From contig JAQUWY010000018.1 of NCBI GenBank assembly GCA_028692655.1, positions 1 to 34,339 on the forward strand: a stretch of DNA of 34,339 nucleotides. The letters run 5' to 3'. Shown here piece by piece: positions 1-7,009 of the stretch. The stretch is from Candidatus Omnitrophota bacterium (GTDB lineage Bacteria > Omnitrophota > Gorgyraeia > Duberdicusellales > 4484-171). Under the pieces are notes generated by a model that was not told where the DNA came from, did not search any database, and saw only the letters and a list, made by a program, of their open reading frames with translations. The position numbers and the translations under genes are program-made. Position 1 is the stretch's first letter. Every line of letters starts with the position of its first letter.

Positions 1-470
1 AGTCTATCAGGATCACTGCTCCGCATAAGCTTTCGGAAGATGAAATAAATAAGATGGTAAAGGAAGCTGAGAAGTATGCCGGCGAGGATACCAAAAGAAA
101 AGAAACCGCTGAGCTTAAGAACCAGGCAGACACTTTGGTTTATAGCACGGAAAAAGCCCTGAAAGAACATGGTGACAAAATCCCGGAAGAAGATAAGAAA
201 ACCATAGAAACAAAACTGGCCGCTTTAAGAGATTTGCTCAAAGCGGCTTCAGCGGATAATGAAGCCATAAAAAAGGCTACGGAAGAATTGACCAACGCTT
301 CACATAAGCTGGCGGAACAGATTTATAAAGCAAGCAATCAACAGCAACAACAAGGCCAGCAGGCTTCTGGGCCAGAAGGCCCTGCCGGAAGCCAGGAAGC
401 AGCTTCAGAGGAGAAACCTAAGGATCCGGAAGTGGTAGACGCTGAGTATAAGGAAGAAGACAATAAATAG
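1..470 (+). CDS. dnaK: Chaperone DnaK (Hsp70), C-terminal fragment
   Basis: The frame is already open at base 3, so the true start lies before the window; the track's ATG at 54 is internal. The peptide begins in the end of the substrate-binding beta domain (ITAPHKLSEDEINKMVKEAE), followed by the alpha-helical lid with the family-typical NQADTLVYSTEKAL. It ends in a Gln/Gly/Pro-rich linker and the acidic tail DPEVVDAEYKEEDNK, a conserved DnaK terminus. DnaK is the ATP-driven cytosolic Hsp70 that refolds proteins with DnaJ and GrpE. dnaJ follows 87 bp downstream on the same strand, the classical order. Only about the last 156 residues are visible, so the ATPase domain cannot be judged. Confidence 0.96.
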   Translation, partial: SIRITAPHKLSEDEINKMVKEAEKYAGEDTKRKETAELKNQADTLVYSTEKALKEHGDKIPEEDKKTIETKLAALRDLLKAASADNEAIKKATEELTNASHKLAEQIYKASNQQQQQGQQASGPEGPAGSQEAASEEKPKDPEVVDAEYKEEDNK

Positions 471-555
471 AGCACCTGAACGTTAGAGCACCAGTCACCA
501 GTAGAGAATTTCTGCTCTGGTGTTCTGGCGTGCCGGTGCACTGGTGCACAATAAG
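471..555. repeat. Period-8 inverted word array between dnaK and dnaJ
   Basis: The whole dnaK-dnaJ spacer consists of 8-nt words. The first half has words like gagcacca and gtcaccag. The second half has complementary words like tggtgttc, cggtgcac and tggtgcac, in phase with each other. The two halves can pair around position 515, so a transcript could fold into an imperfect hairpin. There is no T tract, so it is not an obvious terminator. It resembles in style, but not in sequence, the other word arrays in this window. Confidence 0.6.
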
Positions 556-557
556 AT

Positions 558-1658
558 ATGATGAGCACAACAAGAGATTATTACGAAGTTTTAGGCGTAA
601 ACAAGGGTGCCGGGGTTGATGAGATTAAAAAAGCTTATCGGCAGCTGGTTATGAAATTCCATCCTGACAGGGTTGAATCCGCCCAAAAAAAAGAAGCCGA
701 AGAGAAGTTCAAGGAGATTTCAGAAGCATACGCTGTCTTAAGTGATCCCAAGAAAAAACAGCTTTATGACCAGTATGGCCATGCGGGCATAGATTCCCGG
801 TATTCTACGGAAGATATCTTTAAAGGAGCTGATTTTTCCAGTATTTTTGGCGGCGGCGGCGGAAGCTTCAGCGATATTTTTGAACATATTTTTGCTGATT
901 CAGGTTTTGACATTTTTGGTTCCGGTTCTCGGGGCCAAAGGCGGCAGAAAGCCGGAAGTGACTTACAGCTCAGAATTGCCATAACGCTGGAAGAAGTAAG
1001 CACCGGAGTTGAAAAAGACATTTCCTATAATCGTTACGACGCTTGTCCGTCCTGTAAAGGCACTGGAGCTGAATCAGGATCAGGGAAAACTACTTGCTCT
1101 ACCTGCCGAGGTTCGGGTGCAGTTCGCAGCGGGATGGGTTTTATAAGTTTTACTCAAGAATGCCCATCTTGTCATGGAGCAGGCCAGATTATCAAGAATC
1201 GGTGCAAAAACTGTTCCGGCCAGGGTGTGGTTAGGGCAAAGAAAAACCTGAAAGTTAATATCCCCAAAGGTGTAAGTACGGGGTCGGTTTTACGCTTAAA
1301 AAGCGAAGGAAATTACGGCTCAGGCGGCCGGGGTGACCTTTATTTACATATTGAAGTTTTGATCCATTCCCTATTTAGCCGGGAAGGAGACAATATAAGA
1401 TATAGAGTTTCTGTGGGGGTGCTTAAAGCTATATTAGGTTCGGAAATAGAAGTGCCGACTCTTTACGGAAAGGTGAAGATGAAAATTCCCGCCGGAACTC
1501 AACCGAACACAGTCTTTAGGCTAAAGAATAAAGGAATAGCTAACCTGCATAGCCGAAGAATGGGGGATGAGCTGGTAGAAGTTGAAATAGAGATCCCTAA
1601 ACGGCTTTCTTCTCAGGAGAGAAAGATTCTTCAGGAGTGGGAGAGAATTAAAAGTTAA
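558..1658 (+). CDS. dnaJ: Chaperone protein DnaJ
   Basis: DnaJ (Hsp40) delivers unfolded clients to DnaK and stimulates its ATPase. All type I domains are present in order: a J domain (about residues 6-70) with the HPD motif at 35-37; a Gly/Phe linker (about 75-125, with FGGGGG); a cysteine-rich zinc domain with four CxxCxGxG repeats (CPSCKGTG, CSTCRGSG, CPSCHGAG, CKNCSGQG); and two C-terminal client-binding beta domains. At 366 aa it is normal length. ATGs at 558 and 561 are both possible starts, and the Shine-Dalgarno sequence is poor. It is probably co-transcribed with dnaK. Downstream is repeat copy 1. Confidence 0.97.
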   Translation: MMSTTRDYYEVLGVNKGAGVDEIKKAYRQLVMKFHPDRVESAQKKEAEEKFKEISEAYAVLSDPKKKQLYDQYGHAGIDSRYSTEDIFKGADFSSIFGGGGGSFSDIFEHIFADSGFDIFGSGSRGQRRQKAGSDLQLRIAITLEEVSTGVEKDISYNRYDACPSCKGTGAESGSGKTTCSTCRGSGAVRSGMGFISFTQECPSCHGAGQIIKNRCKNCSGQGVVRAKKNLKVNIPKGVSTGSVLRLKSEGNYGSGGRGDLYLHIEVLIHSLFSREGDNIRYRVSVGVLKAILGSEIEVPTLYGKVKMKIPAGTQPNTVFRLKNKGIANLHSRRMGDELVEVEIEIPKRLSSQERKILQEWERIKS

Positions 1659-1678
1659 TAGTCCACATTCTATAGAAT

Positions 1679-2045
1679 ATACAGGTTGAGGCTTAAAAAA
1701 AGTCCACGGTCCACGGTCGATAGTCCATAGACGACAGGCTATATAGGTTGAGGTTGAGGTTGAGGTTAAGGTTAAGGTTGAACCATTGTTGCAAACCCGC
1801 ATTGCAACGAGGTTGAGAAAAACTAAAAAACCAAAAGACCAAAAAACAGAAAACTAAAGAACTAAAAATAAAAAGACTGAAAAACTGAAAGACCAAAAAA
1901 CCAAAAAACACAAAAGCTAAAGAAATTAAAACCTTGCCTACCGGCAGGCAGGCGCTAACCAAAAACCGAACACCGCAAACCGATAATTTGATTCAAAACT
2001 TGAGACTTGCAACCTGAGACCTGAAACTTGTAACCTGCGACTCGA
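1679..2045 (+). repeat. Composite word repeat, copy 1 (subfamily I)
   Basis: This fills the 415-bp gap between dnaJ and the zinc-ribbon gene. The modules are, in order: (A) a lead acaggttgaggcttaaaaaa and period-7 words gtccacg/gtcgata/gtccata; (B) six hexamers ggttga/ggttaa; an extra insert with two ttgcaa palindromes (about 1780-1811); (C) about 100 bp of period-8 words of type RAAARACY (aaaaaacc, aaaagacc, gaaaaact); (D) the GC-rich near-palindrome cttgcctaccggcaggcagg; (E) accgaacaccgcaaaccgat; (F) period-7 words gagactt/gcaacct/gagacct/gaaactt. Modules C-F match copy 3 almost base for base. ORFs called across it are artefacts of the low-complexity sequence. Confidence 0.9.
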
Positions 2046-2073
2046 ATTAAAGCTGTTTTTAGGAGAGAGAAAA

Positions 2074-2373
2074 ATGCCGACATACGATTACAAATGCTTA
2101 AAATGCGGAGATAAATTCGAAGTTTTCCAAAAAATGAGCGATAAGCCGCTTACCACCTGCCCTAAATGCAAGGGCCAGGTTCGCCGCCTGATCGGTTCAG
2201 GCTGTGGATTGATTTTTAAAGGTAAAGGTTTCTATGCTACCGACTATAAGAAAAGTACCTGTTCTACTAAAGCTAAGGACGAGCCCAAAGCGAAATGCAA
2301 CGGCTGCGATAAGCCGAAAGCTGACTGCAGCCAAACGTCAAACAAAAAAGATTCCGGAAATAATTCTAAGTAA
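2074..2373 (+). CDS. FmdB-family zinc ribbon protein
   Basis: This is a small protein of the FmdB / CxxC_CxxC_SSSS family, a putative regulatory zinc ribbon of unknown precise role. The N-terminus MPTYDYKCLKCGDKFEVFQ and a second pair CPKC form one zinc site (Cys at about residues 8, 11, 29 and 32). It is followed by the family-typical GLIFKGKGFYATDYK segment. The C-terminal 40 residues are Lys- and Cys-rich and low in complexity, as is common in this family. The start is supported by AGGAG about 9 nt upstream. It stands alone between repeat copy 1 and the DUF1015 gene. Family assignment is firm; function is not known. Confidence 0.88.
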   Translation: MPTYDYKCLKCGDKFEVFQKMSDKPLTTCPKCKGQVRRLIGSGCGLIFKGKGFYATDYKKSTCSTKAKDEPKAKCNGCDKPKADCSQTSNKKDSGNNSK

Positions 2374-2377
2374 AATT

Positions 2378-2400
2378 AAAACGACAGCCCGTTTTTGTTT
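2378..2400 (+). terminator. Possible weak intrinsic terminator after the zinc-ribbon gene
   Basis: A 6-bp stem AAAACG / CGTTTT (2378-2383 and 2390-2395) with a 6-nt loop is followed by a T-rich run. The stem is A/T-dominated and therefore weak. It lies just downstream of the stop codon. Confidence 0.25.
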
Positions 2401-2455
2401 TCTAACAACTTAGCTGTAAATATTGACCGTGAATGGTCAGGTGAGGAGATTAAAT

Positions 2456-3673
2456 ATGGTTTCTAAGGCCAGAAAGCCTTCAATAAAGCCCTTTAAAGCT
2501 ACGCATTTTAACCCTTCAAAAGTAAAATCTTATTCAAAAGTTGTATGCCCCCCTTATGATGTTATAAGCAAAGCTCATTTAGCCTGCCTGCGCGAAAGGT
2601 CTCAGTTTAATTTTTCTCATTTGTTGATTACCGACAAGGGCGGTTACGCCGCGGTAGGGAGAAAGCTGAATGAATGGCTCAAAAGCAAGGTATTAATCGA
2701 TGATGACAAGGATTGTTTTTACTTATATGAGCAGGCATTTAAGGTGGGAAAGAAAACTTTTAAACGTTATGGGGTGTTGTCGCTTCTTAGAATGGAAAAG
2801 AAAGATATTTTCCCGCATGAATACACTTTATCTGCCCCTAAGGTTGACAGGAAGAAAATGATACGGGCAGTAAAGGCCAATTTAAGCCCTATATTCTGTA
2901 TTGCCGTAAAGCCCGTAAGAACACTTAAAAATATTTACTTGTCATTTAGCGCAAAAAAACCTTTTGCGTCTTTTAAGGATGAGGAGGGAATTCATAATCG
3001 CGTATGGAAGATTTTTGATAAGCGGGATATAGAAAAAATAAGCCAAGCTTTCAATAAGGCAAAACTTGTTATAGCTGATGGGCACCACCGTTTTGAGATA
3101 TCTTACGATTATTTCCTGAAAAACAAAGACAAATTCCAAGACCTCGATTATGTTCTTGCGTTTGTAACGGATGTACAAGAAGGGCTCTTGATATTGCCTA
3201 CACACAGAGTCATTTCTTTAGACGAGAGTAAAGATAGTTTTATACGGAAAGCCGGAAAATACTTTAAATTAAAAAAAGTTACCAAAGGCGGACTGGAAAA
3301 TAAGTTAAGCAAGGCAAAGCGGTTTGCTTTTGGGCTTTGCTGGGGTAAAGAATTCTTTCTTTTAGAGTTGAAAGATGCGGCGATTTTAGGTAAGATAAAA
3401 GACAAGAGTTATCGTAACTTAGATACCTACGTTTTTCATCAATTGGTTTTGCCGTTGTTTAAAACAAGCGGCGGCATCAAGTATACACACAGCCTAAACG
3501 AAGCAGCCAGCATGGTCAAGGGCACTGCGGCGGCATTCATTTTGCGGCCGGCAACACTTAAGGCTGTTTTTTCCATTTCAAGCAAGGGGTGCCGGCTTCC
3601 TCAAAAGTCGACTTATTTTTATCCGAAGTTGACCTCGGGGATTGTTGTTAGGCGATTTCTAAAACACGGATAA
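2456..3673 (+). CDS. DUF1015 family protein
   Basis: This is a conserved bacterial and archaeal protein of unknown biochemical function (DUF1015). Family marks seen are an early PFKATHFNPSKV segment, VVCPPYDVIS near residue 30, and the highly conserved ADGHHRFEISYDY around residue 205. The length (405 aa) is typical. The track starts at 2423, but the in-frame ATG at 2456 has a clear GAGGAG 8 nt upstream and gives the normal N-terminus, so I prefer it. The gene ends inside the beginning of another word array (acacggat...). DUF1015 genes often sit near serine and central metabolism genes in other genomes, but the neighbours here do not reveal a role. Confidence 0.87.
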   Translation: MVSKARKPSIKPFKATHFNPSKVKSYSKVVCPPYDVISKAHLACLRERSQFNFSHLLITDKGGYAAVGRKLNEWLKSKVLIDDDKDCFYLYEQAFKVGKKTFKRYGVLSLLRMEKKDIFPHEYTLSAPKVDRKKMIRAVKANLSPIFCIAVKPVRTLKNIYLSFSAKKPFASFKDEEGIHNRVWKIFDKRDIEKISQAFNKAKLVIADGHHRFEISYDYFLKNKDKFQDLDYVLAFVTDVQEGLLILPTHRVISLDESKDSFIRKAGKYFKLKKVTKGGLENKLSKAKRFAFGLCWGKEFFLLELKDAAILGKIKDKSYRNLDTYVFHQLVLPLFKTSGGIKYTHSLNEAASMVKGTAAAFILRPATLKAVFSISSKGCRLPQKSTYFYPKLTSGIVVRRFLKHG

Positions 3674-3784
3674 ACACAGATTTCAGGAGATACAGATACT
3701 CACGGATATAGAGAAAAGCGGATAGGCGCGGAAAAAATCCGCTTAAATTAGCGTAGGTATCCGCGTGAATTTGCGCGTAAGCGG
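3663..3784. repeat. Period-8 word array with inverted halves (acacggat type)
   Basis: The DUF1015-accD gap is built from words such as acacggat, aaacacag, agatacag and ggatatag, followed by roughly complementary words (atccgctt, atccgcgt). A perfect 8-bp stem aagcggat / atccgctt (3716-3723 and 3737-3744) lies at its centre. The last codons of the DUF1015 gene and its stop lie within the array. No T tract follows the hairpin. Confidence 0.6.
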
Positions 3785-3792
3785 GGCGAACA

Positions 3793-4632
3793 ATGAGGAT
3801 ATTTAAAAAACCTTTTGGTTATAAGCTAAACAATAAGAAAAAAAAGATACCGGACGGCTTATGGCAGAAATGTTCGCAATGCTCTAATCTTATTTTCAGT
3901 AAGTTATTAGATGAGAATTTGAAAATATGCCCAAAATGCGGGTATCATTTTTCACTTACTTGCTGGGAACGGATAGGATTTATCACTGACCCGGGGACTT
4001 TTAAGGAGGAATTTAAAGACCTTGAGTCTCTGGATCCCATTAGTTTTTCCGGCCCTAAAACATATCGAGAGAAATTAGAAGAGGCTAAAAGTTCAACCGG
4101 CTTAAAAGAAGCTGCAGTTATCGGTGTGGCGAAGATCGAAAACTATGACGCTGCTTTAGGAGTAACTGATTCACGTTTTATAATGGGCTCTATGGGTTCG
4201 GTAGTTGGGGAAAAAATTACCAAAATAAGCGAGGTGGCGCTTGAGAAGAAAATTCCGCTTATAATTATTTCGGGTTCCGGCGGCGGGGCCAGGATGTACG
4301 AAGGTATGTTCAGCCTTATGCAAATGGCAAAAACCAGCGCGGCTCTGGCTCGCCTCAAGAAGGCAAATCTTCCTTTTATTTCGATATTAACAAATCCTAC
4401 CATGGCGGGGGTTATGGCTTCTTTCGCCGGGTTGGGAGATGTTACTATTGCCGAACCCGGAGCTTTAATAGGTTTTACCGGCCCCAGAGTTATAAAACAG
4501 ACTATAAAACAGGACCTGCCTAAAGGGTTTCAAACCTCGGAATTTAACCTTGAACACGGATTGATTGACTTGGTTGTCAGCCGTAAAGAGCTAAAAACAA
4601 CTTTGGGTAAATTATTATATTATTTAACTTGA
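3793..4632 (+). CDS. accD: Acetyl-CoA carboxylase carboxyltransferase subunit beta
   Basis: AccD is the beta half of the carboxyltransferase that moves CO2 from carboxybiotin to acetyl-CoA, giving malonyl-CoA for fatty acid synthesis. The N-terminal zinc finger is visible (WQKCSQCSNLIF...KICPKCGYHF, about residues 24-53). It is followed by the crotonase-like fold with SGSGGGARMYEG and NPTMAGVMASF around residues 155-215, then GFTGPRVIKQT near the end. At 279 aa it has normal length. The Shine-Dalgarno is weak (ggggcg about 6 nt upstream). The partner accA is not in the window. A TTGACA promoter for the next gene overlaps its stop codon. Confidence 0.95.
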   Translation: MRIFKKPFGYKLNNKKKKIPDGLWQKCSQCSNLIFSKLLDENLKICPKCGYHFSLTCWERIGFITDPGTFKEEFKDLESLDPISFSGPKTYREKLEEAKSSTGLKEAAVIGVAKIENYDAALGVTDSRFIMGSMGSVVGEKITKISEVALEKKIPLIIISGSGGGARMYEGMFSLMQMAKTSAALARLKKANLPFISILTNPTMAGVMASFAGLGDVTIAEPGALIGFTGPRVIKQTIKQDLPKGFQTSEFNLEHGLIDLVVSRKELKTTLGKLLYYLT

Positions 4633-4657
4633 CATATAAAGGTTTAAAATTTAAAAT
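4629..4657 (+). promoter_or_regulatory. Sigma70-type promoter for the ABC ATPase gene
   Basis: TTGACA (4629-4634), a 17-nt spacer and TAAAAT (4652-4657). The predicted transcription start is about 4664, two bases before the ATG at 4666. There is no Shine-Dalgarno sequence, so the mRNA would be essentially leaderless. The -35 box overlaps the accD stop codon. Confidence 0.65.
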
Positions 4658-4665
4658 TTTAGCTT

Positions 4666-5769
4666 ATGGCACAAGTAGCTTTAAAGAATATTAATAAACT
4701 TTACAACGGCAATATATCCGCGGTTAAGGATGTTAACCTTAACATTGAGGACAAAGAGTTTGTTGTTTTGGTAGGCCCCTCGGGCTGTGGAAAATCAACT
4801 ACTTTAAGAATGGTAGCCGGTTTGGAAGATCCTACAAGCGGCGGCATCTATATAGGTGATAAAAAAGTCAATAATGTTCCGGCTAAAGATAGAAATATTG
4901 CTATGGTGTTCCAGAATTACGCTCTTTATCCGCATATGAATGCTTACAGCAATATGGCCTTTGCTTTAAAACTGCGTAATTACTCAAAAGCTGATATTGA
5001 TTCCAGAGTAAAAGAAGCCGCACAAATTTTAGGAATAGGCCATCTTATGGACAGGAGGCCTAAGGAGATTTCCGGAGGTGAACGCCAGAGAGTGGCTGTG
5101 GGTAGGGCGATTGTGCGAAAGCCGGAGGTATTTCTTTTTGATGAACCACTAAGCAATCTTGACGCTAAGATGCGCGTGCAGATGCGCACGGAAATCCATA
5201 AGCTTCATTTAAAAATACAAACAACCATGATTTATGTTACGCATGACCAGACTGAAGCTATGACGCTTGGAAACCGTATAGCGGTCATGAAAGGCGGCGA
5301 AGTCCTGCAATTTGACACACCTCTAAATGTTTATGACAATCCGGTGAATAGGTTTGTGGCCGGGTTTATCGGTTCCCCTCCCATGAATCTTATAAAAGGG
5401 AAAATAATAAAAGACGATGGCAGCTTGCATTTCGATGAAGGTAATTTTAAAGTCAGAATACTTAAACAAATGAATGACAAACTCAGTAAGTATATAGACA
5501 AAGAAGTAATTTTCGGCGTAAGGCCGGAAAACATATATGATAAGTTATTTGCTTCCAATGCTACTCCGGATAACACTTTAACGGTTCTATGCGAAGTAAT
5601 CGAAACGATGGGTTCTGAAAACTACCTTTACTTTTCTACAGGAAGTAACACCATGATAGCGGTTGTTGAAGCCGCGAATAAGCCCGCTGTGGGTGGCATG
5701 GTTGAGGTTGTTTTTGACATGAAGAAGGTTCATTTTTTTGATCCTTCAGAAGAATTTACCATTGTGTAA
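4666..5769 (+). CDS. ABC transporter ATPase, MalK/UgpC/MsmX type
   Basis: This is the cytoplasmic ATPase of a carbohydrate-type (CUT1) ABC importer. Seen in order are Walker A GPSGCGKST (about residue 38), the Q-loop (FQNYALYPHM), signature SGGERQRVA (Glu in place of the more usual Gln), Walker B VFLFDEPLSNLDA, and the H-loop THDQTEAM. A C-terminal OB/TOBE regulatory domain (about 235-367) with VRPENI is present. Length (367 aa) fits the family. No permease or binding-protein gene lies nearby, so it may be a shared ATPase serving several distant transporters, as MsmX does in Bacillus (inference). It has its own strong promoter. The last 32 bp overlap the next gene. Confidence 0.92.
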   Translation: MAQVALKNINKLYNGNISAVKDVNLNIEDKEFVVLVGPSGCGKSTTLRMVAGLEDPTSGGIYIGDKKVNNVPAKDRNIAMVFQNYALYPHMNAYSNMAFALKLRNYSKADIDSRVKEAAQILGIGHLMDRRPKEISGGERQRVAVGRAIVRKPEVFLFDEPLSNLDAKMRVQMRTEIHKLHLKIQTTMIYVTHDQTEAMTLGNRIAVMKGGEVLQFDTPLNVYDNPVNRFVAGFIGSPPMNLIKGKIIKDDGSLHFDEGNFKVRILKQMNDKLSKYIDKEVIFGVRPENIYDKLFASNATPDNTLTVLCEVIETMGSENYLYFSTGSNTMIAVVEAANKPAVGGMVEVVFDMKKVHFFDPSEEFTIV

Positions 5770-7009
5770 TTTTCTTGCCTGCATAATTTTAGCGTTACTT
5801 TTTATCGACTCTCTTGTTCTGGCTTTTTCCAAAATGCCCGCGGTTGGTTTATTCTTCCTAACCGCATCTGCAACGGCCTTTCTGATTTTTCGTAAACTTA
5901 AAAAACATATTTTCTCGGGATATCACGGAGATATCGATTCAATAGAAGGAAAAATCAACCTTGCAGCGGAGAATATAACCGAGAAAGAAAAAATCCTCCA
6001 GAGCCTTTCGCCCAAACATGAGAAAATCTCTTTTTTATTTGAAGTTTCCAAGAAATTTATTGAGTTATCTGAACCGGAAGAAATCTATGATTTTCTTTTG
6101 TCTACCTTAGACAAGCTATTTCCCCAGGCAGACAATATCCTTGTTTTTGATTTTGAAAAAGGCCAGGATAACCTAAGCTTAGTTCGTTCGCTGAAAAGAA
6201 AATTTGCGGTTATAAAAGAAAAAAAAGGCGGAATAATAGACAGCTGGATTTTACGGCACAACAGTTCATTGTTGATAGATGATTTAATAAAAGATTTCAG
6301 GTTTGATTCTTACAGGGTGGAGGCTTATACGCAAAGAGGATGCCAGTCTTTCGTAGGCAGTCCATTTTCGATTGCCGAAAAACCTTTAGGCATCGTAAGA
6401 ATGGAATCGGTTAATCCCGGAGTATTCAGCTTTGATGATTCACGCCTCTTGCGCAATATCTGTGAACTGGCGGCTGTTGTGCTTGAAAGGGGAAGGCTTT
6501 TTGAAAAAGCCAGGGAATTGGCAATCAGGGATTCTTTGACTGGCCTTTATTTGAAAGACTATTTTTTTGACCGCCTCAACCATGAGTTTAAGCGTATGAA
6601 TGAAGGCACTTCCTGTGGAGTAATAATGGCTGATATTGACGATTTTAAAAAAATCAACGATACTTACGGGCATGTTGTCGGCGATAAAGTTATTATTGCT
6701 ATTTCTAAGATACTGGCCGCATTAACTAAGATTCCGGGTATGATTTGCGGCCGTTTTGGAGGAGAAGAATTTGTAGTTTTGTATCCTGGCTGCGGCTTAC
6801 AATCTCTCGTTGGTCTTGCTGAACGAATTCGCCAGGAAGTAAATAAAACAGATTTAAGTTTCCGTAGGAATACTGTTCATTTTACGGTATCGCTGGGGCT
6901 GGCTCTATACCCTGATACCGGCAAAGACGCCTTGAGCTTGGTTAAGGCGGCAGATGAGAGGCTTTACAAAGCAAAAAAAGAAGGCAAAGATAGAATATGT
7001 TTTTCTTAA
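5738..7009 (+). CDS. Membrane-bound GAF-GGDEF diguanylate cyclase
   Basis: It is predicted to make cyclic di-GMP from two GTP. The N-terminus has two hydrophobic segments (about residues 10-30 and 34-50). A short coiled linker and a GAF-like sensor domain (about 90-245) follow, then a GGDEF domain (about 260-423). The metal and substrate motif is MADIDDFKKINDTYGH, and the active-site loop is GRFGGEEF, a functional variant. The inhibitory RxxD site five residues before GGEEF is absent (KIPG in its place), so product inhibition is probably lost. The start is uncertain: TTG at 5738 follows AGAAGG by 9 nt and overlaps the ABC gene; TTG 5762 is an alternative. It overlaps the next GGDEF gene by 13 bp, so the two are probably co-translated. 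Confidence 0.88.
   Translation: MILQKNLPLCNFLACIILALLFIDSLVLAFSKMPAVGLFFLTASATAFLIFRKLKKHIFSGYHGDIDSIEGKINLAAENITEKEKILQSLSPKHEKISFLFEVSKKFIELSEPEEIYDFLLSTLDKLFPQADNILVFDFEKGQDNLSLVRSLKRKFAVIKEKKGGIIDSWILRHNSSLLIDDLIKDFRFDSYRVEAYTQRGCQSFVGSPFSIAEKPLGIVRMESVNPGVFSFDDSRLLRNICELAAVVLERGRLFEKARELAIRDSLTGLYLKDYFFDRLNHEFKRMNEGTSCGVIMADIDDFKKINDTYGHVVGDKVIIAISKILAALTKIPGMICGRFGGEEFVVLYPGCGLQSLVGLAERIRQEVNKTDLSFRRNTVHFTVSLGLALYPDTGKDALSLVKAADERLYKAKKEGKDRICFS

Noticed and set aside
338-568. Minus-strand ORFs opposite dnaK, dnaJ, accD, secDF, trpE and other genes
   Set aside because: They lie within strongly conserved genes on the + strand and show no independent support.
1752-1787. GGTTAA/GGTTGA hexamers as telomere-like repeats
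   Set aside because: Only five or six units per copy, all internal and part of a larger composite element; nothing suggests a chromosome end.
1693-1962. ORFs over repeat copy 1 on the minus strand (also 1521-1802, 28668-28967 and 18549-18770 over other copies)
   Set aside because: They are products of low-complexity word arrays (NLNLNLNL, FFSL runs) without start signals or any recognisable domain.
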